NCBI GenBank assembly: GCA_017859815.1
Contig: JAFMMM010000012.1
Span: forward strand, 1 to 36,981
Length of the DNA stretch: 36,981 nucleotides
DNA from: Planctomycetota bacterium
GTDB taxonomy: Bacteria > Planctomycetota > Planctomycetia > Planctomycetales > Planctomycetaceae
Direction of reading: 5' to 3'
In this document: positions 17,695 to 27,384 of the stretch, piece after piece
How the letters are laid out: each line of letters starts with the position of its first letter
Position numbering within the stretch: the stretch's first letter is position 1
The notes under the pieces: model-generated
Told to the model about the DNA's origin: nothing
Seen by the model: only the letters and a program-made list of their open reading frames with translations
Databases searched by the model: none
Program-made: the position numbers and the translations under genes

Positions 17695-20538
17695 TTGAAG
17701 ATTCGTATCTTTGCCCTCGCGAGAGATCTTGGGCTTGACAGTAAGGTTCTGATTGAGCTTTGCGAAGAGGCCGGCGTCAAGCTGCGCAATGCGCTTGCTA
17801 CGATTAGCGAGGAAGAGCGGGATCGCATTGTTGAGTACGTCCGCAACCGCGGTGAGAAGCCGGAACCGGTCGGGGAGAATGAGCCTGCTGCTCCGGTTCG
17901 TGAGAGCGCTGCCGCAAGCGGTCGAGTGCGAGTCATTGGATCGTCCGGCATTAGTCGTGATGGCGGGGAGGCTCTTGAAGAGTCTGTCGCAGCAGATGAA
18001 GCTGTAGTCGCCGATGTGCAGGAGGCACCTGAAGAGGTCATCGCCGATGTTGTGGCGGAGGCTGCTCCCTCGACAGATGATCCGGAAGCGGCCGCGGAGG
18101 TAGAAGCGGTCCCGGACGTGGAAGCGGCCACGGACGTGGAAGCGGCCCCGGACGTTGAAGTCTCGGCTGCCGAAGAGCCCGAGTCCACATCGGACGAGAG
18201 TGTTGCTGATCAGGTTGCAGAGTCGGCACCGACTGCCGTCGATACGGATCCTGGGGCGGCTCAGAAAAAGCCAGTGGTGACTGATAATGCGGCCCGATCG
18301 GTTTCACCGCTGCGGTCAAGAATGCAGTCCATGCGTGAGATGCGCCCGATTGGTTCGGTCAAAGAACGCGGCGAGAAGGCGTCGGCACCTGCTCCCGAAA
18401 AACCGGCCGGTGGACCGGTCAAGAGCAGCCGCGAACGGCAGGCTCCAAGGCCGCTCGTCGCTGCGGTTCCGGAGTATGTTCCGCCGGTGGCTAAGAAGCC
18501 GAAAGCCAAAGAAGAAAAAGCACAGAAGCCGGATATGTCGCTGTCGGAACTGGTCGACCGACGCAGCCCTCTGGCAGATCAGCTGAAAGCTCTGCGAAAG
18601 CATCGTGAGGAGCATGAAACGAGGGGCCCCGGACAGGGTGCAGGCGGTCGTCGATCGCGGCAGCCGGTTGCTCGTGGGTCGCTTCTGAAGGAACTGAGGG
18701 AATCTCGTGAGGCCGCTCGCCAGGCCAAGCGGCTCAAACGCCGCAAGAAAAATGTTCAGGCTGAGCTGAAGTCGGAAGCCCAGATTTCCTTTCCTGTAAC
18801 AGTGCGTGCCCTCTCCGAAGCAATTGGGCGTCCGGCAAAATCGATCATCAGTATTCTCTTCAAACAGGGAAAAATGGTGACGATTAACGATGAGCTGGGT
18901 GAAGAAGAGGCAATGGAGGTCTCACTCGAGCTTGGTGTCGACCTGACATTCAAGAAATCTCGCGACATTGAAGCCGAACTTTTGGCATCGCTGGATCACG
19001 ATGATGAGCCGGATCTGCTGGAGTCCAGGCCACCGATCATCACGATTCTCGGTCATGTTGACCACGGTAAGACGACCATGGTTGACCGTATTCGCAGCGC
19101 AAACGTTGCGGGCGGGGAAGCAGGCGGTATTACACAGCACATTGCGGCGTATCAGGTGGACTACGAGGGCAATGTTCTCACGTTTGTCGATACGCCTGGT
19201 CACGCGGCATTTGGTGAAATGCGATCACGCGGGGCGAATGTCACCGATATTGTGGTTCTGGTGGTCGCTGCCGACGACGGTGTGATGCCTCAGACGGTCG
19301 AGTGTATCAGCCATGCCCGCAACGCTGGCGTGCCGATTGTTGTGGCACTCAACAAGATCGACCTTCCGGGTGTTGATGAGCAAAAAGTGCTGCAACAACT
19401 TGCTCAGCATGAGATTTTGCCCGCTGAATGGGGCGGAGAGTATGAAGTTGTCCGCACGTCCGGAGAGACTGGGCAGGGTATTGAGCAACTCCTGGAAACC
19501 TTGATCCTCACAGCAGAGCTTCATGAGTTCAAAGCCAATCAAGACAGAGAAGCTGTTGGTGTTTGCCTGGAGGCATTTCGTGACGAGGGACGTGGTGCGA
19601 TAGCGTGGCTGATTGTCCGCAAGGGAACACTGCGTGTGGGTGACGTGCTGCTTTGTGGCAATACCTACGGTCGTATTCGGGCGATGTATAACGATCGCGA
19701 TGAGTTGATCGAGGAGGCGGGGCCGTCGACACCAATTCGCGTCGCGGGGTTGTCTGAGGTTCCCGGTGCCGGTGACCACTTCTTTGTCATGAAAGATATC
19801 GAAGACGCTCGGGAAACTGCAGAAAGTCGACTGCATGAAGGCCGGCGGGAGTCCCTGTCACTGCGGCAGGCACCGCGAACTCTGGAAGATATCCTGAATC
19901 AACCACGCGACGGCGAGGGAGTGCAGGATCTGCCGCTCATTCTGAAGGCTGACACGCCAGGTTCCATTGAAGCTCTGCGGGGTGAAATGGAGAAATTTGA
20001 GCATCCAGAGGTCCGGGTTCAGGTGATTCACTCCGGTATCGGCGGGGTGAACGAGAGTGACGTGTATCTGGCAGCGGCTTCCGGAGCGATTATTATCGCC
20101 TTCCATGTGGTGGCTGAAGAACGTGCAGAAGTTCTGGCGGACCGTGAAGGCGTGCAGATTCGACGCTACGACATCATTTATGAGGTCACAGATCACATTC
20201 GGCTGGCTCTGCAGGGATTGCTGCGTCCGGAACGTGTTGAGGTCACAACGGGACGAGCAATCGTCCTGCGAACATTCAGCATCAGTCGATTTGGCACGAT
20301 CGCCGGTTGCCGCGTTTTAAACGGTACGATTTCGCGCGACAGTCGCATTCACCTGATCCGCGATCAGAAGGTTCTGAACAACTACCGGATTGGATCGCTG
20401 AAACGCGAAAAAGAAGACGCAAAAGAAGTTCGGGAGGGGATGGAGTGTGGCATCCGGCTGGATGGCTTCAACGATATCAAGGAGGGGGACCTTCTTGAGG
20501 CGTTCCGTGTGGACGAGATCAAGAGGACTCTTGACTGA
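17695..20538 (+). CDS. infB: Translation initiation factor IF-2 (TTG start)
   Basis: A 947-residue IF-2, the GTPase that brings initiator tRNA to the small ribosomal subunit. The N-terminal IF2_N module is at the very start ([21 protein letters not shown]), followed by about 250 residues rich in Glu/Ala/Pro and then a Lys/Arg-rich linker. A second IF2_N-like segment precedes the G domain. The GTPase motifs are intact: GHVDHGKT at 453-460, GGITQHI from 477, DTPGH at 499-503 and NKID at 553-556. The C-terminal domains that bind fMet-tRNA follow to the end. The start is TTG because the IF2_N module begins exactly there and AAGGGG lies 11 bases upstream; no ATG exists nearby in frame. rbfA follows 74 bases downstream. 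Confidence 0.97.
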   Translation: MKIRIFALARDLGLDSKVLIELCEEAGVKLRNALATISEEERDRIVEYVRNRGEKPEPVGENEPAAPVRESAAASGRVRVIGSSGISRDGGEALEESVAADEAVVADVQEAPEEVIADVVAEAAPSTDDPEAAAEVEAVPDVEAATDVEAAPDVEVSAAEEPESTSDESVADQVAESAPTAVDTDPGAAQKKPVVTDNAARSVSPLRSRMQSMREMRPIGSVKERGEKASAPAPEKPAGGPVKSSRERQAPRPLVAAVPEYVPPVAKKPKAKEEKAQKPDMSLSELVDRRSPLADQLKALRKHREEHETRGPGQGAGGRRSRQPVARGSLLKELRESREAARQAKRLKRRKKNVQAELKSEAQISFPVTVRALSEAIGRPAKSIISILFKQGKMVTINDELGEEEAMEVSLELGVDLTFKKSRDIEAELLASLDHDDEPDLLESRPPIITILGHVDHGKTTMVDRIRSANVAGGEAGGITQHIAAYQVDYEGNVLTFVDTPGHAAFGEMRSRGANVTDIVVLVVAADDGVMPQTVECISHARNAGVPIVVALNKIDLPGVDEQKVLQQLAQHEILPAEWGGEYEVVRTSGETGQGIEQLLETLILTAELHEFKANQDREAVGVCLEAFRDEGRGAIAWLIVRKGTLRVGDVLLCGNTYGRIRAMYNDRDELIEEAGPSTPIRVAGLSEVPGAGDHFFVMKDIEDARETAESRLHEGRRESLSLRQAPRTLEDILNQPRDGEGVQDLPLILKADTPGSIEALRGEMEKFEHPEVRVQVIHSGIGGVNESDVYLAAASGAIIIAFHVVAEERAEVLADREGVQIRRYDIIYEVTDHIRLALQGLLRPERVEVTTGRAIVLRTFSISRFGTIAGCRVLNGTISRDSRIHLIRDQKVLNNYRIGSLKREKEDAKEVREGMECGIRLDGFNDIKEGDLLEAFRVDEIKRTLD

Positions 20539-20612
20539 ATCATCGGGGGCAAGCCTGAGGGTTGCACGATCGGTGTGAATTCGGAATTGTCTGAAGCTAG
20601 CAGAGGAGTAAC

Positions 20613-21047
20613 ATGTCGACTCGCCGAACTGCTCGTGTCGCATCCATGATCCGAGAGGTTGTGAGTTCTGCCATCCTGACGGAATTGCGAGATCCTCGGA
20701 TTCGCAATGTGACCGTCCTGGGGGCTGAAGTCAGTCCTGATCTGCGCTATGCCAGAGTGCGAGTGACGATCATGGGAGACGAGAAGACTGTGGCTCTGAC
20801 AATGCATGGCCTGAATTCTGCCACTGGGTATTTACGGTCGCGAATTGGAGTGTATATCAAGAGCCGACATGTCCCGGAATTAAAGTTCCTGCTTGACGAT
20901 GAGACCCGAAAGACGTCGGAAGTTGCCGCGATTCTGCGTGAGGTATTACCGGCGGAGGATATTTCGGAAGAGAGCACAGGTCCTGCTGAAACGGCGGAGC
21001 TCTTCCACGATGAAGTCCAGGACGGAGAGCCTTCGGATTCTCATTGA
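20613..21047 (+). CDS. rbfA: Ribosome-binding factor A
   Basis: A 144-residue RbfA, a KH-fold protein that helps mature the 30S subunit and the 16S rRNA 5' end. The family pattern is clear: RVASMIREVVSSAILTELRDPRI at the start, then VSPDLRYARVRVTIMG, RSRIGVYIKSRHVPELKFLLDD. The last 35 residues are an acidic extension (ILREVLPAEDISEE onwards). AGAGGAG lies 5 bases before the ATG, one of the strongest ribosome-binding sites in the window. It follows infB in the usual order; truB, often next, is absent and is replaced by the HhH/histone-like gene. Confidence 0.96.
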   Translation: MSTRRTARVASMIREVVSSAILTELRDPRIRNVTVLGAEVSPDLRYARVRVTIMGDEKTVALTMHGLNSATGYLRSRIGVYIKSRHVPELKFLLDDETRKTSEVAAILREVLPAEDISEESTGPAETAELFHDEVQDGEPSDSH

Positions 21048-21176
21048 ACAGGCAGGCGTTCAGGTGGTTTGCTCCTGTTTTCCGTGGGGCGATTTACTGA
21101 ATTGCCGTGCAGACCATGAATCACTTTGGAACAGTACCTGCGATCGGCTGTACTGGAACGGTAGCAAGGAATTGTT

Positions 21177-22244
21177 ATGAGCGCGTCAAAGGCCCCAAAG
21201 GCATCTGACAAGACCAGGATCTGCAGCAAGCTCGTTAAAGAACTGCAGGCGCTGTACGGAAAAAAAACGCCGGAATTGTCTTCACCTGTCCTTGAGACCA
21301 TTCTGTTTGGAATCTGTCTTGAGGATGGTTCGTGGGAGGCTGCTGAATCCGGACTCGCCGCTCTCATGAAGGGCTATTTTGACCTGAACGAAATTCGTGT
21401 CAGCTCCATTTCTGAAGTAGAGCAGAGCCTTGCGCCCTTGCGTGATGCGGACTGGAAAGCCCTGCGAATCCGTGCGGTCCTGCGTTATGTGTACGAGAGC
21501 AATTATGAGTATCAGTTTGAGAAACTTCGCAAGCTGACTCAGGAACAGTTTGTCAGAGCCATTAAGAAGATTCCCGAACTCAGCCCGTTTGTGCGAGACT
21601 TCGCACTGCAACAGGTTTTGGGCAGTCATTTGATTTGTTTCGACAATTCCACTCTGGCCGCCGCGCGATGGCTGGGTCTGGTGCCGGAAAAGTCCAACAG
21701 TGATTCAGCATCAGAGTTTCTTAAGCCCGGTGTTCGGAAGGCTGACACCGTTGAATTCTCCTACCTGCTGCAGCGACTGGCTAGTGATCCCAGGTACGCA
21801 GAGCGTTTTGCAGAACCACTCGAAGAAGAGCTGTCGGTCTTTGATGTCTTTGATCGGCTGAAGGAGTTGAAGAACCCGTCAGCAAAGCCTGTCCGCAGGG
21901 CGGCTCAGACGGAGGCCGAAGCACAGCCAAAGGCCGGGAAAGCTTCTGCAAAAAAGGCCGCGGCAAAGAAGCCCGCTGCGAAAAAAGTGACCGCGAAGAA
22001 GCCTGCTGTGAAAAAAGCGGCCACAAAGAAGCCCGCGACAAAGAAGCCCGCCGTGAAGAAAGCGGCCGCGAAGAAGCCCGCCGTGAAGAAAGCGGCTGCG
22101 AAGAAGCCCGCTGTGAAGAAAGCGGCCGCAAAGAAGCCCGCTGTGAAAAAAGCGGCCGCAAAGAAGACCACTGCGAAAAAAGCGACCGCAAAGAAGACCG
22201 CTGCGAAAAAGCCGGCTGCGAAGAAACCTGCTCGCAAACGCTGA
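21177..22244 (+). CDS. Degenerate endonuclease-III-like (HhH-GPD) protein with histone-H1-like tail
   Basis: A 355-residue protein of two parts. Residues about 30-175 resemble the helical HhH-GPD fold of endonuclease [18 protein letters not shown] at the start, [13 protein letters not shown] (131-143) where EndoIII has its hairpin LPGVGRKTA, and [15 protein letters not shown] with Asp156 where EndoIII has its catalytic Asp. The hairpin glycines and catalytic Lys are missing and there is no C-terminal Cys cluster for an Fe-S centre, so glycosylase activity is unlikely. From about 250 to the end the chain is Lys/Ala/Pro only, built on a ten-residue repeat ([10 protein letters not shown]) like the C-terminus of histone H1, which binds DNA or RNA through charge. 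AAGGAA precedes the ATG. The position after rbfA suggests a link to nucleoid or ribosome biology. The fold is inferred by eye. Confidence 0.75.
   Translation: MSASKAPKASDKTRICSKLVKELQALYGKKTPELSSPVLETILFGICLEDGSWEAAESGLAALMKGYFDLNEIRVSSISEVEQSLAPLRDADWKALRIRAVLRYVYESNYEYQFEKLRKLTQEQFVRAIKKIPELSPFVRDFALQQVLGSHLICFDNSTLAAARWLGLVPEKSNSDSASEFLKPGVRKADTVEFSYLLQRLASDPRYAERFAEPLEEELSVFDVFDRLKELKNPSAKPVRRAAQTEAEAQPKAGKASAKKAAAKKPAAKKVTAKKPAVKKAATKKPATKKPAVKKAAAKKPAVKKAAAKKPAVKKAAAKKPAVKKAAAKKTTAKKATAKKTAAKKPAAKKPARKR
21955..22240 (+). repeat. 30-bp coding tandem repeat (Lys/Ala/Pro tail)
   Basis: A 30-base unit, roughly AAGAAGCCCGCYGTGAARAAAGCGGCYGC, is repeated about four times nearly exactly with flanking degenerate copies. 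It encodes the H1-like tail of the gene above. All units stay in frame and there are no unique spacers, so it is not a CRISPR. Confidence 0.85.
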
Positions 22245-22360
22245 CAGATCGGGAATGCTGCAATGCGCTTGTTCCGTGTCCGGAAACTGTTGATTGCGGG
22301 AATGAGCAATCAGTTTTGCGGCTGATCTCCCATCCCTTCGCGAAAAGCGAACTCGACAGA

Positions 22361-22394
22361 TTGACTCCTGGTTCTAATAATAACCCGGAGTCAA
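22361..22394 (+). promoter_or_regulatory. Strong hairpin before TPR gene
   Basis: TTGACTCC-T-GGTT and AACC-C-GGAGTCAA are inverted copies with one mismatch around CTAATAAT: a 12-pair stem, 26 bases before the TPR ATG. It could end the infB operon transcript (only TTT follows), or be a leader element near the GGGGGA ribosome-binding site. Confidence 0.5.
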
Positions 22395-22420
22395 TTTCGT
22401 CGTGTTTTGGGGGACTGTTC

Positions 22421-24784
22421 ATGCTGAATGGAACAATGCGTTTGGTTGCCGCCAGACGTCTACTGTACTGCTGTACCGGGCTGATTGTGATTGTCGGCCT
22501 GCCGTTTCAGGTTATGAATTCGGCAGTGATCCCGTCCGACGCGGTCTGCGCGGACGAACCGAACACGAATCCGGAAAACCGTGATGAGCCCGGTATCCAG
22601 GACGAATCTGAAGCGATCGATCCGACGAATAAAGACGCGCTCGCATGGTACATGGCCGGCCATAAGGCACTCAAACGGGGTGACTTGCAGGACGCGGCAG
22701 ACGCGTTCCGAAGTTCCTCCGAGGCGGCACCCGACTCTGCTGTGCCGTTGCGTGCTCTTGCGATTGTGCTGTTCCGTCTGGGGCAGCCACAGGACGGGCT
22801 TCGCACGGCGCAACAGGCAATGGAGAAGGATCCGGACGACTGGAAGACCCGGATGGAACTGGCGGTTGTCTTTGGGCAAAACCGACAGTTCCCGCAGGCT
22901 CTGCAACTCATTGAACAGGCTCTCAATTCCTCGAGGCTTGAAAAGAACACCCGCGATTTTCTGCAGTGTCACCAGGTCCGCGGCGCATTGCTGCTTCAGG
23001 GTCGCCAGATCGGTGCAGCAGCTTCGAGTTACGTGGTGATTTTAAAGGCGTTGACAGACCCGAAAAGTTTCGGGTTGTCGGATCAGGAACACGAGAATCT
23101 GCTTCAGAACAGAACGACTGGTTTCGAGCTTGTCGGAAATGTGCTGCTGGAGGCGGGGCGACTGCAGCCGGCAGTTCAGGCGTTTGAGAATCTGTGCCGT
23201 ATCCGCGGCGACGAAGTTGGTCCTGCACAACTCATGCTGGCACGTGCCCTTTACCAGCAGGACAAGCTGGAAGAGAGCGAGCAACGCTTGCGAGAGTACT
23301 TTGCGGCTGGGTTGCGAAATCGTGACGCGATGGTGTTACTGCAGGATCTTTATCGTAATACGAGGCGTAACGAAGAGTTGCCTGCCGAATTGCGTCGACT
23401 TACGGAAGGAGTCGACCGGCCGACAGTCGTGCAGATGTATCTCGGCGAGGTATTGTTGGATCGCGGTGAAACCGGGCAGGCCGCTGAAGTCTTCCAGACG
23501 GTGCTTGACACCAGTGGTGATTCTGAAGCTCACGTTGGCCTGATTCGGGTCGCGATTGCCGGGCGTGATGTTTCAGGATTGCTGGATGCAGTGAATCAGG
23601 CAGCCCGGGGGAGAATCACAGCGGCAGAACTGTCTCCCCTGACAAGCGGGATGGCGACGCTGGATGATTTTTGTACATCCGCGATCGAGTTGTGCTTACA
23701 GCGGTTCAACGAGGGACCGGGCGATCTGCATCCACTGACGACCTGGTTCTGTGCAGCGATCGCTGAGGAGACTGAAAAGACGACCCAGCAGGCTGAACTG
23801 CTCAAGGCAACGCTGGAGCTGGAGCCGGATCAGATGCTGATGCTCGACACACTGGATAAGTTTGGCACGGCCCAGTTGATCGAGGGAGACGGCGAGATGT
23901 CGGTTCGGGTATTCGAACAGCTGCTTGCCCAGCCAGGATTGGCAGATCCGGCTCGCGTTACGACGTTGTTTCGAATTTCCATTGCGTACGAGATGATTGA
24001 TAATCTGGAGGCGGCTGGCCGTGCGGCAGAGGAGGCATTGAAGTTTAACCGCAACAATCCCCAGTTACTGGCGCGACTGGCCGCTGTAGAGATCCTGCAG
24101 GGGGCCTATGACAAAGCGGAGGCAAGGCTGATTGAGGCAATTTCTGTGCTTGAGGCAGCACCGCCATCAGGTCCGGGCAGAAAAGAGGTTGTTGAGCGGC
24201 TTGCCGATGTTCGTTCTCGGCTGGCCGGGCTTTACGGAAGAATTGGAAGTTGGTCCAGAGCGGTGGAGCAGTATCAGACAGTCATCCAGATGGAAGGCTT
24301 AACTCCGGAGCAGCTGCGGGTACCCAAAATGTTGTTATCCAACGCGATGGTGCAGGACGGAGATACTGATGGGGGGGTGGCGATCCTTGAAGAGTTATAC
24401 GAGTCTGACCCGACGGATAAAGGATTGAACAACGACCTTGGGTACCTTTACGCGGATCTTGGACGCAATCTTGAGAAGGCCGAAAACATGATTCGGCTTG
24501 CTGTTGAGGCAGAGCCGGACAACCCGGCATATCTGGACAGTCTTGGCTGGGTACTGTTTCGACTGGGAAGAAACGAGGAAGCGCTGGAGGTCATGAAGAA
24601 GGCAAACGCAGTGCCTGATTACGAAGATGCAACCTTGCTTGAGCATCAGGGGGACATCCACAAGGCTCTGGGGCAGCAGCAAGAGGCTGCCAGGCTTTGG
24701 CAACGGGCGCTTGAGGTTGAGCAGGATTCTACAGGACCCAATGCCGAGATTGTGGAGCGGCTTGAGAAGAAGCTGAAGGACTAA
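22421..24784 (+). CDS. Exported tetratricopeptide-repeat (TPR) protein
   Basis: A 787-residue protein of TPR type, a helical scaffold for protein contacts. An N-terminal hydrophobic segment ([18 protein letters not shown]) is a signal peptide or anchor, so the bulk lies outside the cytoplasmic membrane. Acidic linker residues follow, then TPR pairs from about 65 to the end. Clear units are [46 protein letters not shown], and three consecutive ones near the C-terminus ([59 protein letters not shown]). The ATG at 22421 has GGGGGA about 7 bases upstream and starts the signal; an in-frame TTG lies 35 codons earlier. The partner is unknown. ruvB follows 91 bases downstream and may be co-transcribed. 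Confidence 0.88.
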   Translation: MLNGTMRLVAARRLLYCCTGLIVIVGLPFQVMNSAVIPSDAVCADEPNTNPENRDEPGIQDESEAIDPTNKDALAWYMAGHKALKRGDLQDAADAFRSSSEAAPDSAVPLRALAIVLFRLGQPQDGLRTAQQAMEKDPDDWKTRMELAVVFGQNRQFPQALQLIEQALNSSRLEKNTRDFLQCHQVRGALLLQGRQIGAAASSYVVILKALTDPKSFGLSDQEHENLLQNRTTGFELVGNVLLEAGRLQPAVQAFENLCRIRGDEVGPAQLMLARALYQQDKLEESEQRLREYFAAGLRNRDAMVLLQDLYRNTRRNEELPAELRRLTEGVDRPTVVQMYLGEVLLDRGETGQAAEVFQTVLDTSGDSEAHVGLIRVAIAGRDVSGLLDAVNQAARGRITAAELSPLTSGMATLDDFCTSAIELCLQRFNEGPGDLHPLTTWFCAAIAEETEKTTQQAELLKATLELEPDQMLMLDTLDKFGTAQLIEGDGEMSVRVFEQLLAQPGLADPARVTTLFRISIAYEMIDNLEAAGRAAEEALKFNRNNPQLLARLAAVEILQGAYDKAEARLIEAISVLEAAPPSGPGRKEVVERLADVRSRLAGLYGRIGSWSRAVEQYQTVIQMEGLTPEQLRVPKMLLSNAMVQDGDTDGGVAILEELYESDPTDKGLNNDLGYLYADLGRNLEKAENMIRLAVEAEPDNPAYLDSLGWVLFRLGRNEEALEVMKKANAVPDYEDATLLEHQGDIHKALGQQQEAARLWQRALEVEQDSTGPNAEIVERLEKKLKD

Positions 24785-24875
24785 TTGCTCCGGCTTCAAC
24801 AACGGGACGGCCGCAACCAAAAGGGCAGTCTGTCCTTCGTGCAGGTGTTCCATCAGAGATCGGCTGGCTGAATTC

Positions 24876-25997
24876 ATGGGGCGAAAAACCACAATTACAG
24901 AAAGCGACCATCGCGAGGACAGCGGCGGGGATTCAGAGACTGTTTTGCAGTCTGCGTCTTCGGCTGGCGCGATTGGCATGCCGGTCTCCGGCTCGGAGCC
25001 AGCAGAGGAGACCTCAGAAGACGAACTGCGACCTTCGCGACTTGAGGACGTGGTTGGTCAGCTGGAAGTCGTTGAGCGACTGAGAATTCTGCTGGAGGCG
25101 ACTCGCAAACGTCAGGAGCCGCTGGGGCATCTTTTGCTGGACGGCCCACCCGGGTTGGGAAAGACCACTCTGGCGACTGTGATTCCCCGGGAGTTGGGGA
25201 CAGACATTCAGATCACTGCGGGTCCGTCGCTGTCGGCGCCAAAAGATCTGCTGCCCTATCTCACAAATGCCTCCCACGGAAGTGTCCTGTTTATTGATGA
25301 GATTCATCGAATGCCTCCGGCGGTGGAGGAGTTCATCTATCCAGCCATGGAGGACTTTCGAGTTGATATTACTCTTGGTGAGGGATTGAATGCGCGCACA
25401 ATCAATATGAAGTTACAGCACTTCACTGTGATTGGTGCGACAACTCGAAGTGGTATGCTCACAGCTCCTTTGCGAGATCGCTTTGTCAATCGCGAGCATC
25501 TGGATTTTTACACGGATGCAGAGCTGGCGACGATTGTGTGCAGGAATGCCGCACGACTGAAGTCAGTGATCGAGGCGTCGGCTGCTGAGGAGATCGCAAT
25601 TCGATCCCGCGGCACACCGAGAAAGGCAAACAACTGGCTGCGCTGGACGCGCGACTTTGCGGACGCCCGTGCCGACGGGCGTATCACTCTGGATGTCGCC
25701 AGGGCAGCGCTGGCATTGAAGGGGGTTGACGCCGCCGGATTGGAGGAGCAGGATCGAAGATACCTCCAGACGATCATTTCTGTCTTCGGAGGAGGTCCGG
25801 CCGGGTTGCAGGCCATTGGCCACACGATGAACACACCGGCAGATACGCTCGAAGACGAAGTGGAGCCATTTCTTCTGCGCCAGGGGTTTATCCAACGAAC
25901 GCCTCGGGGCCGGGTGATCACTGCACAGGCTTTGGAACACCTTGGTCGAACGATTGATTCCACCAACAGTTCGCAGGGACAGCAAAAGATGTTCTAG
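24876..25997 (+). CDS. ruvB: Holliday junction branch migration ATPase RuvB
   Basis: A 373-residue RuvB, the hexameric AAA+ motor that drives branch migration with RuvA. Walker A is GPPGLGKTT (90-98), Walker B is FIDEIH with Asp141-Glu142, sensor 1 lies in GATTRSGML and the arginine finger in PLRDRF. The C-terminal winged helix contains [13 protein letters not shown] and [12 protein letters not shown]. The first 50 residues are an acidic, low-complexity extension absent from E. coli RuvB (336 residues). The ATG at 24876 lacks a Shine-Dalgarno; a later start would still keep the whole AAA+ core. ruvA and ruvC are not in the window. It follows the TPR gene and converges with gcvT, with 19 bases between stops. 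Confidence 0.96.
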   Translation: MGRKTTITESDHREDSGGDSETVLQSASSAGAIGMPVSGSEPAEETSEDELRPSRLEDVVGQLEVVERLRILLEATRKRQEPLGHLLLDGPPGLGKTTLATVIPRELGTDIQITAGPSLSAPKDLLPYLTNASHGSVLFIDEIHRMPPAVEEFIYPAMEDFRVDITLGEGLNARTINMKLQHFTVIGATTRSGMLTAPLRDRFVNREHLDFYTDAELATIVCRNAARLKSVIEASAAEEIAIRSRGTPRKANNWLRWTRDFADARADGRITLDVARAALALKGVDAAGLEEQDRRYLQTIISVFGGGPAGLQAIGHTMNTPADTLEDEVEPFLLRQGFIQRTPRGRVITAQALEHLGRTIDSTNSSQGQQKMF

Positions 25998-26016
25998 TCT
26001 GCCTCAGATTGATGCT

Positions 26017-27102
26017 TCAACTGCGACTATAGAATGGCAGCGGCACCACTCGAGCCACGACAGGTGTGTTGCGAAGAATGACGCTGACCGGCTGGCTTCC
26101 GACCAGTGCGGACGTCTCCAGCATCGCCATGGCGATTGACTTGTCGAGCGTTGGTGAAAATGTCCCCGAGGTGGTGGAACCAACTTCCACACTGTCGAGC
26201 TGAATCGGGCAGTGATCGCGAACGATACGGCGACCTTCAAGAATCAGTCCGACTCGTTTACGGGTTATTGATGATCTGTCGATTTGCTGCAGACGGTCTC
26301 TCCCCACGAAGTCGCCACCATCGAGTTTCACAGCAAAACCGAGCCCCGCAGTCAGAGGGTCTGTATCTTCGTTGAGTTCTGATCCATAAAGAGGCATCCC
26401 CGCTTCCAGCCGGAGGGTATTTCTGGAGCCAAGGCCGGCAGGAACGACCCCGACATTTTTGTCGGCCAGAAGAATTGCAGTCCAGAGTGCTTCAGCGGAG
26501 TCTGCGCTGGCCACAAATTCGAAACCGTCTTCGCCGGTGTAGCCGGTCCGCGACACAAAGACTTCTCCAAATTGAGCGGACGAGACCTCGCAGCATGAAT
26601 ACCGCTTGAGTTGTTCCGGCAGTTTCGGAAAGCACACCTCCAGAACGTCGGGTGATCGTGGTCCCTGCAGCGCGAACATTGCGGTTGCGAAAGTACGGTC
26701 TTCGATACTGACGATGTATTCACTGCGAAAACGATCCAGCCACTCAATAATCCGGAGGCGATTGGATGCGTTGACGACCAGTTGCCATTCATTCGCTGTT
26801 CGATAGACAAGCACATCATCAAGAATGCCACCGTCTTCACGGCACATCAGCGAGTACCTCACCTGACCGCAACGCATTGACTCCACACTGCACGTCAGCA
26901 TGAAGTCCAGGAATTTTCCTGAGTCAGGTCCGGTGAAGGTCAGTCGACCCATGTGGGAAACATCGAAGAGCCCAGCCGCTGAACGCACCCGGTGATGTTC
27001 TTCTACAATGGTCGAGTACTGTACCGGCATGTCCCAGCCTGCGAATTCAACCAGTCTTGCGTGATGCTCCTGGTGCCAGTCTGCAATGGGTGACTGATAC
27101 AT
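26017..27102 (-). CDS. gcvT: Aminomethyltransferase GcvT (glycine cleavage T protein)
   Basis: A 361-residue T protein that transfers the aminomethyl carbon from the lipoyl H protein to tetrahydrofolate, releasing ammonia and methylene-THF. Family features in order: HARLVEFAGWDMPVQY near the start, EEHHRVRSAAGLFDVSHMGR (Asp of the FDVSHM folate site), GGILDDVLVYR, a SRTGYTGEDGFE block and LRLEAGMPLYG, then the C-terminal beta-barrel with KRVGLILEG and VGSTTSGTFSPTLDKSIAMA. Length matches E. coli GcvT (364). ATG 27102 has only weak AGG/AGGG upstream. gcvH and gcvP do not adjoin it here, so it is split from the rest of the complex. It is a likely monocistronic gene ending against ruvB. Confidence 0.96.
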   Translation of the reverse strand: MYQSPIADWHQEHHARLVEFAGWDMPVQYSTIVEEHHRVRSAAGLFDVSHMGRLTFTGPDSGKFLDFMLTCSVESMRCGQVRYSLMCREDGGILDDVLVYRTANEWQLVVNASNRLRIIEWLDRFRSEYIVSIEDRTFATAMFALQGPRSPDVLEVCFPKLPEQLKRYSCCEVSSAQFGEVFVSRTGYTGEDGFEFVASADSAEALWTAILLADKNVGVVPAGLGSRNTLRLEAGMPLYGSELNEDTDPLTAGLGFAVKLDGGDFVGRDRLQQIDRSSITRKRVGLILEGRRIVRDHCPIQLDSVEVGSTTSGTFSPTLDKSIAMAMLETSALVGSQPVSVILRNTPVVARVVPLPFYSRS

Positions 27103-27298
27103 GCCCTGTGTCCTGAGAGTGCCGGATTGGAAGAGAAAGTCCTTTGCCTGTCCTGCACTTCAGTCTACGGGTAATTGCGAGTGGAGTTCCTCACCGGACC
27201 GCCACGTAAATGGGGGATCTGAAATCAGAGAATGTAGGCGGACAATCGCTGAACGTTGCTGATTCTGCAGTTCTGAAGATGGCCATCCGCGCAAGAAG

Positions 27299-27334
27299 AA
27301 ATGCCCTGGCCTCGGGACGGAGGCCAGAGCATTT
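27299..27334 (-). terminator. Terminator hairpin downstream of secreted protein gene
   Basis: AAATGC-C-CTGGCCTC and GAGGCCAG-A-GCATTT are inverted copies of 15 bases with one mismatch around GGGACG. On the minus strand the stem is followed by CTTCTT, a weak T-rich run. It lies 51 bases after the stop of the minus-strand gene at 27385-27981 and insulates it from gcvT. Confidence 0.75.
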
Positions 27335-27384
27335 CCTGCGGGGAGTCTTCGTGATGGAAACAGATTTCGTTCAGCAGATGCTGA

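Noticed and set aside
21955-22240. Possible CRISPR array
   Set aside because: The 30-base units are contiguous and coding, without unique spacers and without cas genes.
21905-22309. Antisense frame with Phe/Ala-rich hydrophobic repeats
   Set aside because: It is the mirror of the Lys/Ala/Pro repeat on the other strand; the hydrophobic pattern follows from the complement of AAG and GCN codons.
27103-27200. Glycine-riboswitch-like bases (CACTCTCAGG and CTGAAGTGCA) upstream of gcvT on the minus strand
   Set aside because: The 3' core looks suggestive, but the 5' GGAGAG part and the pairing it should make are missing, and the spacing does not fit. A covariance-model search would settle it.
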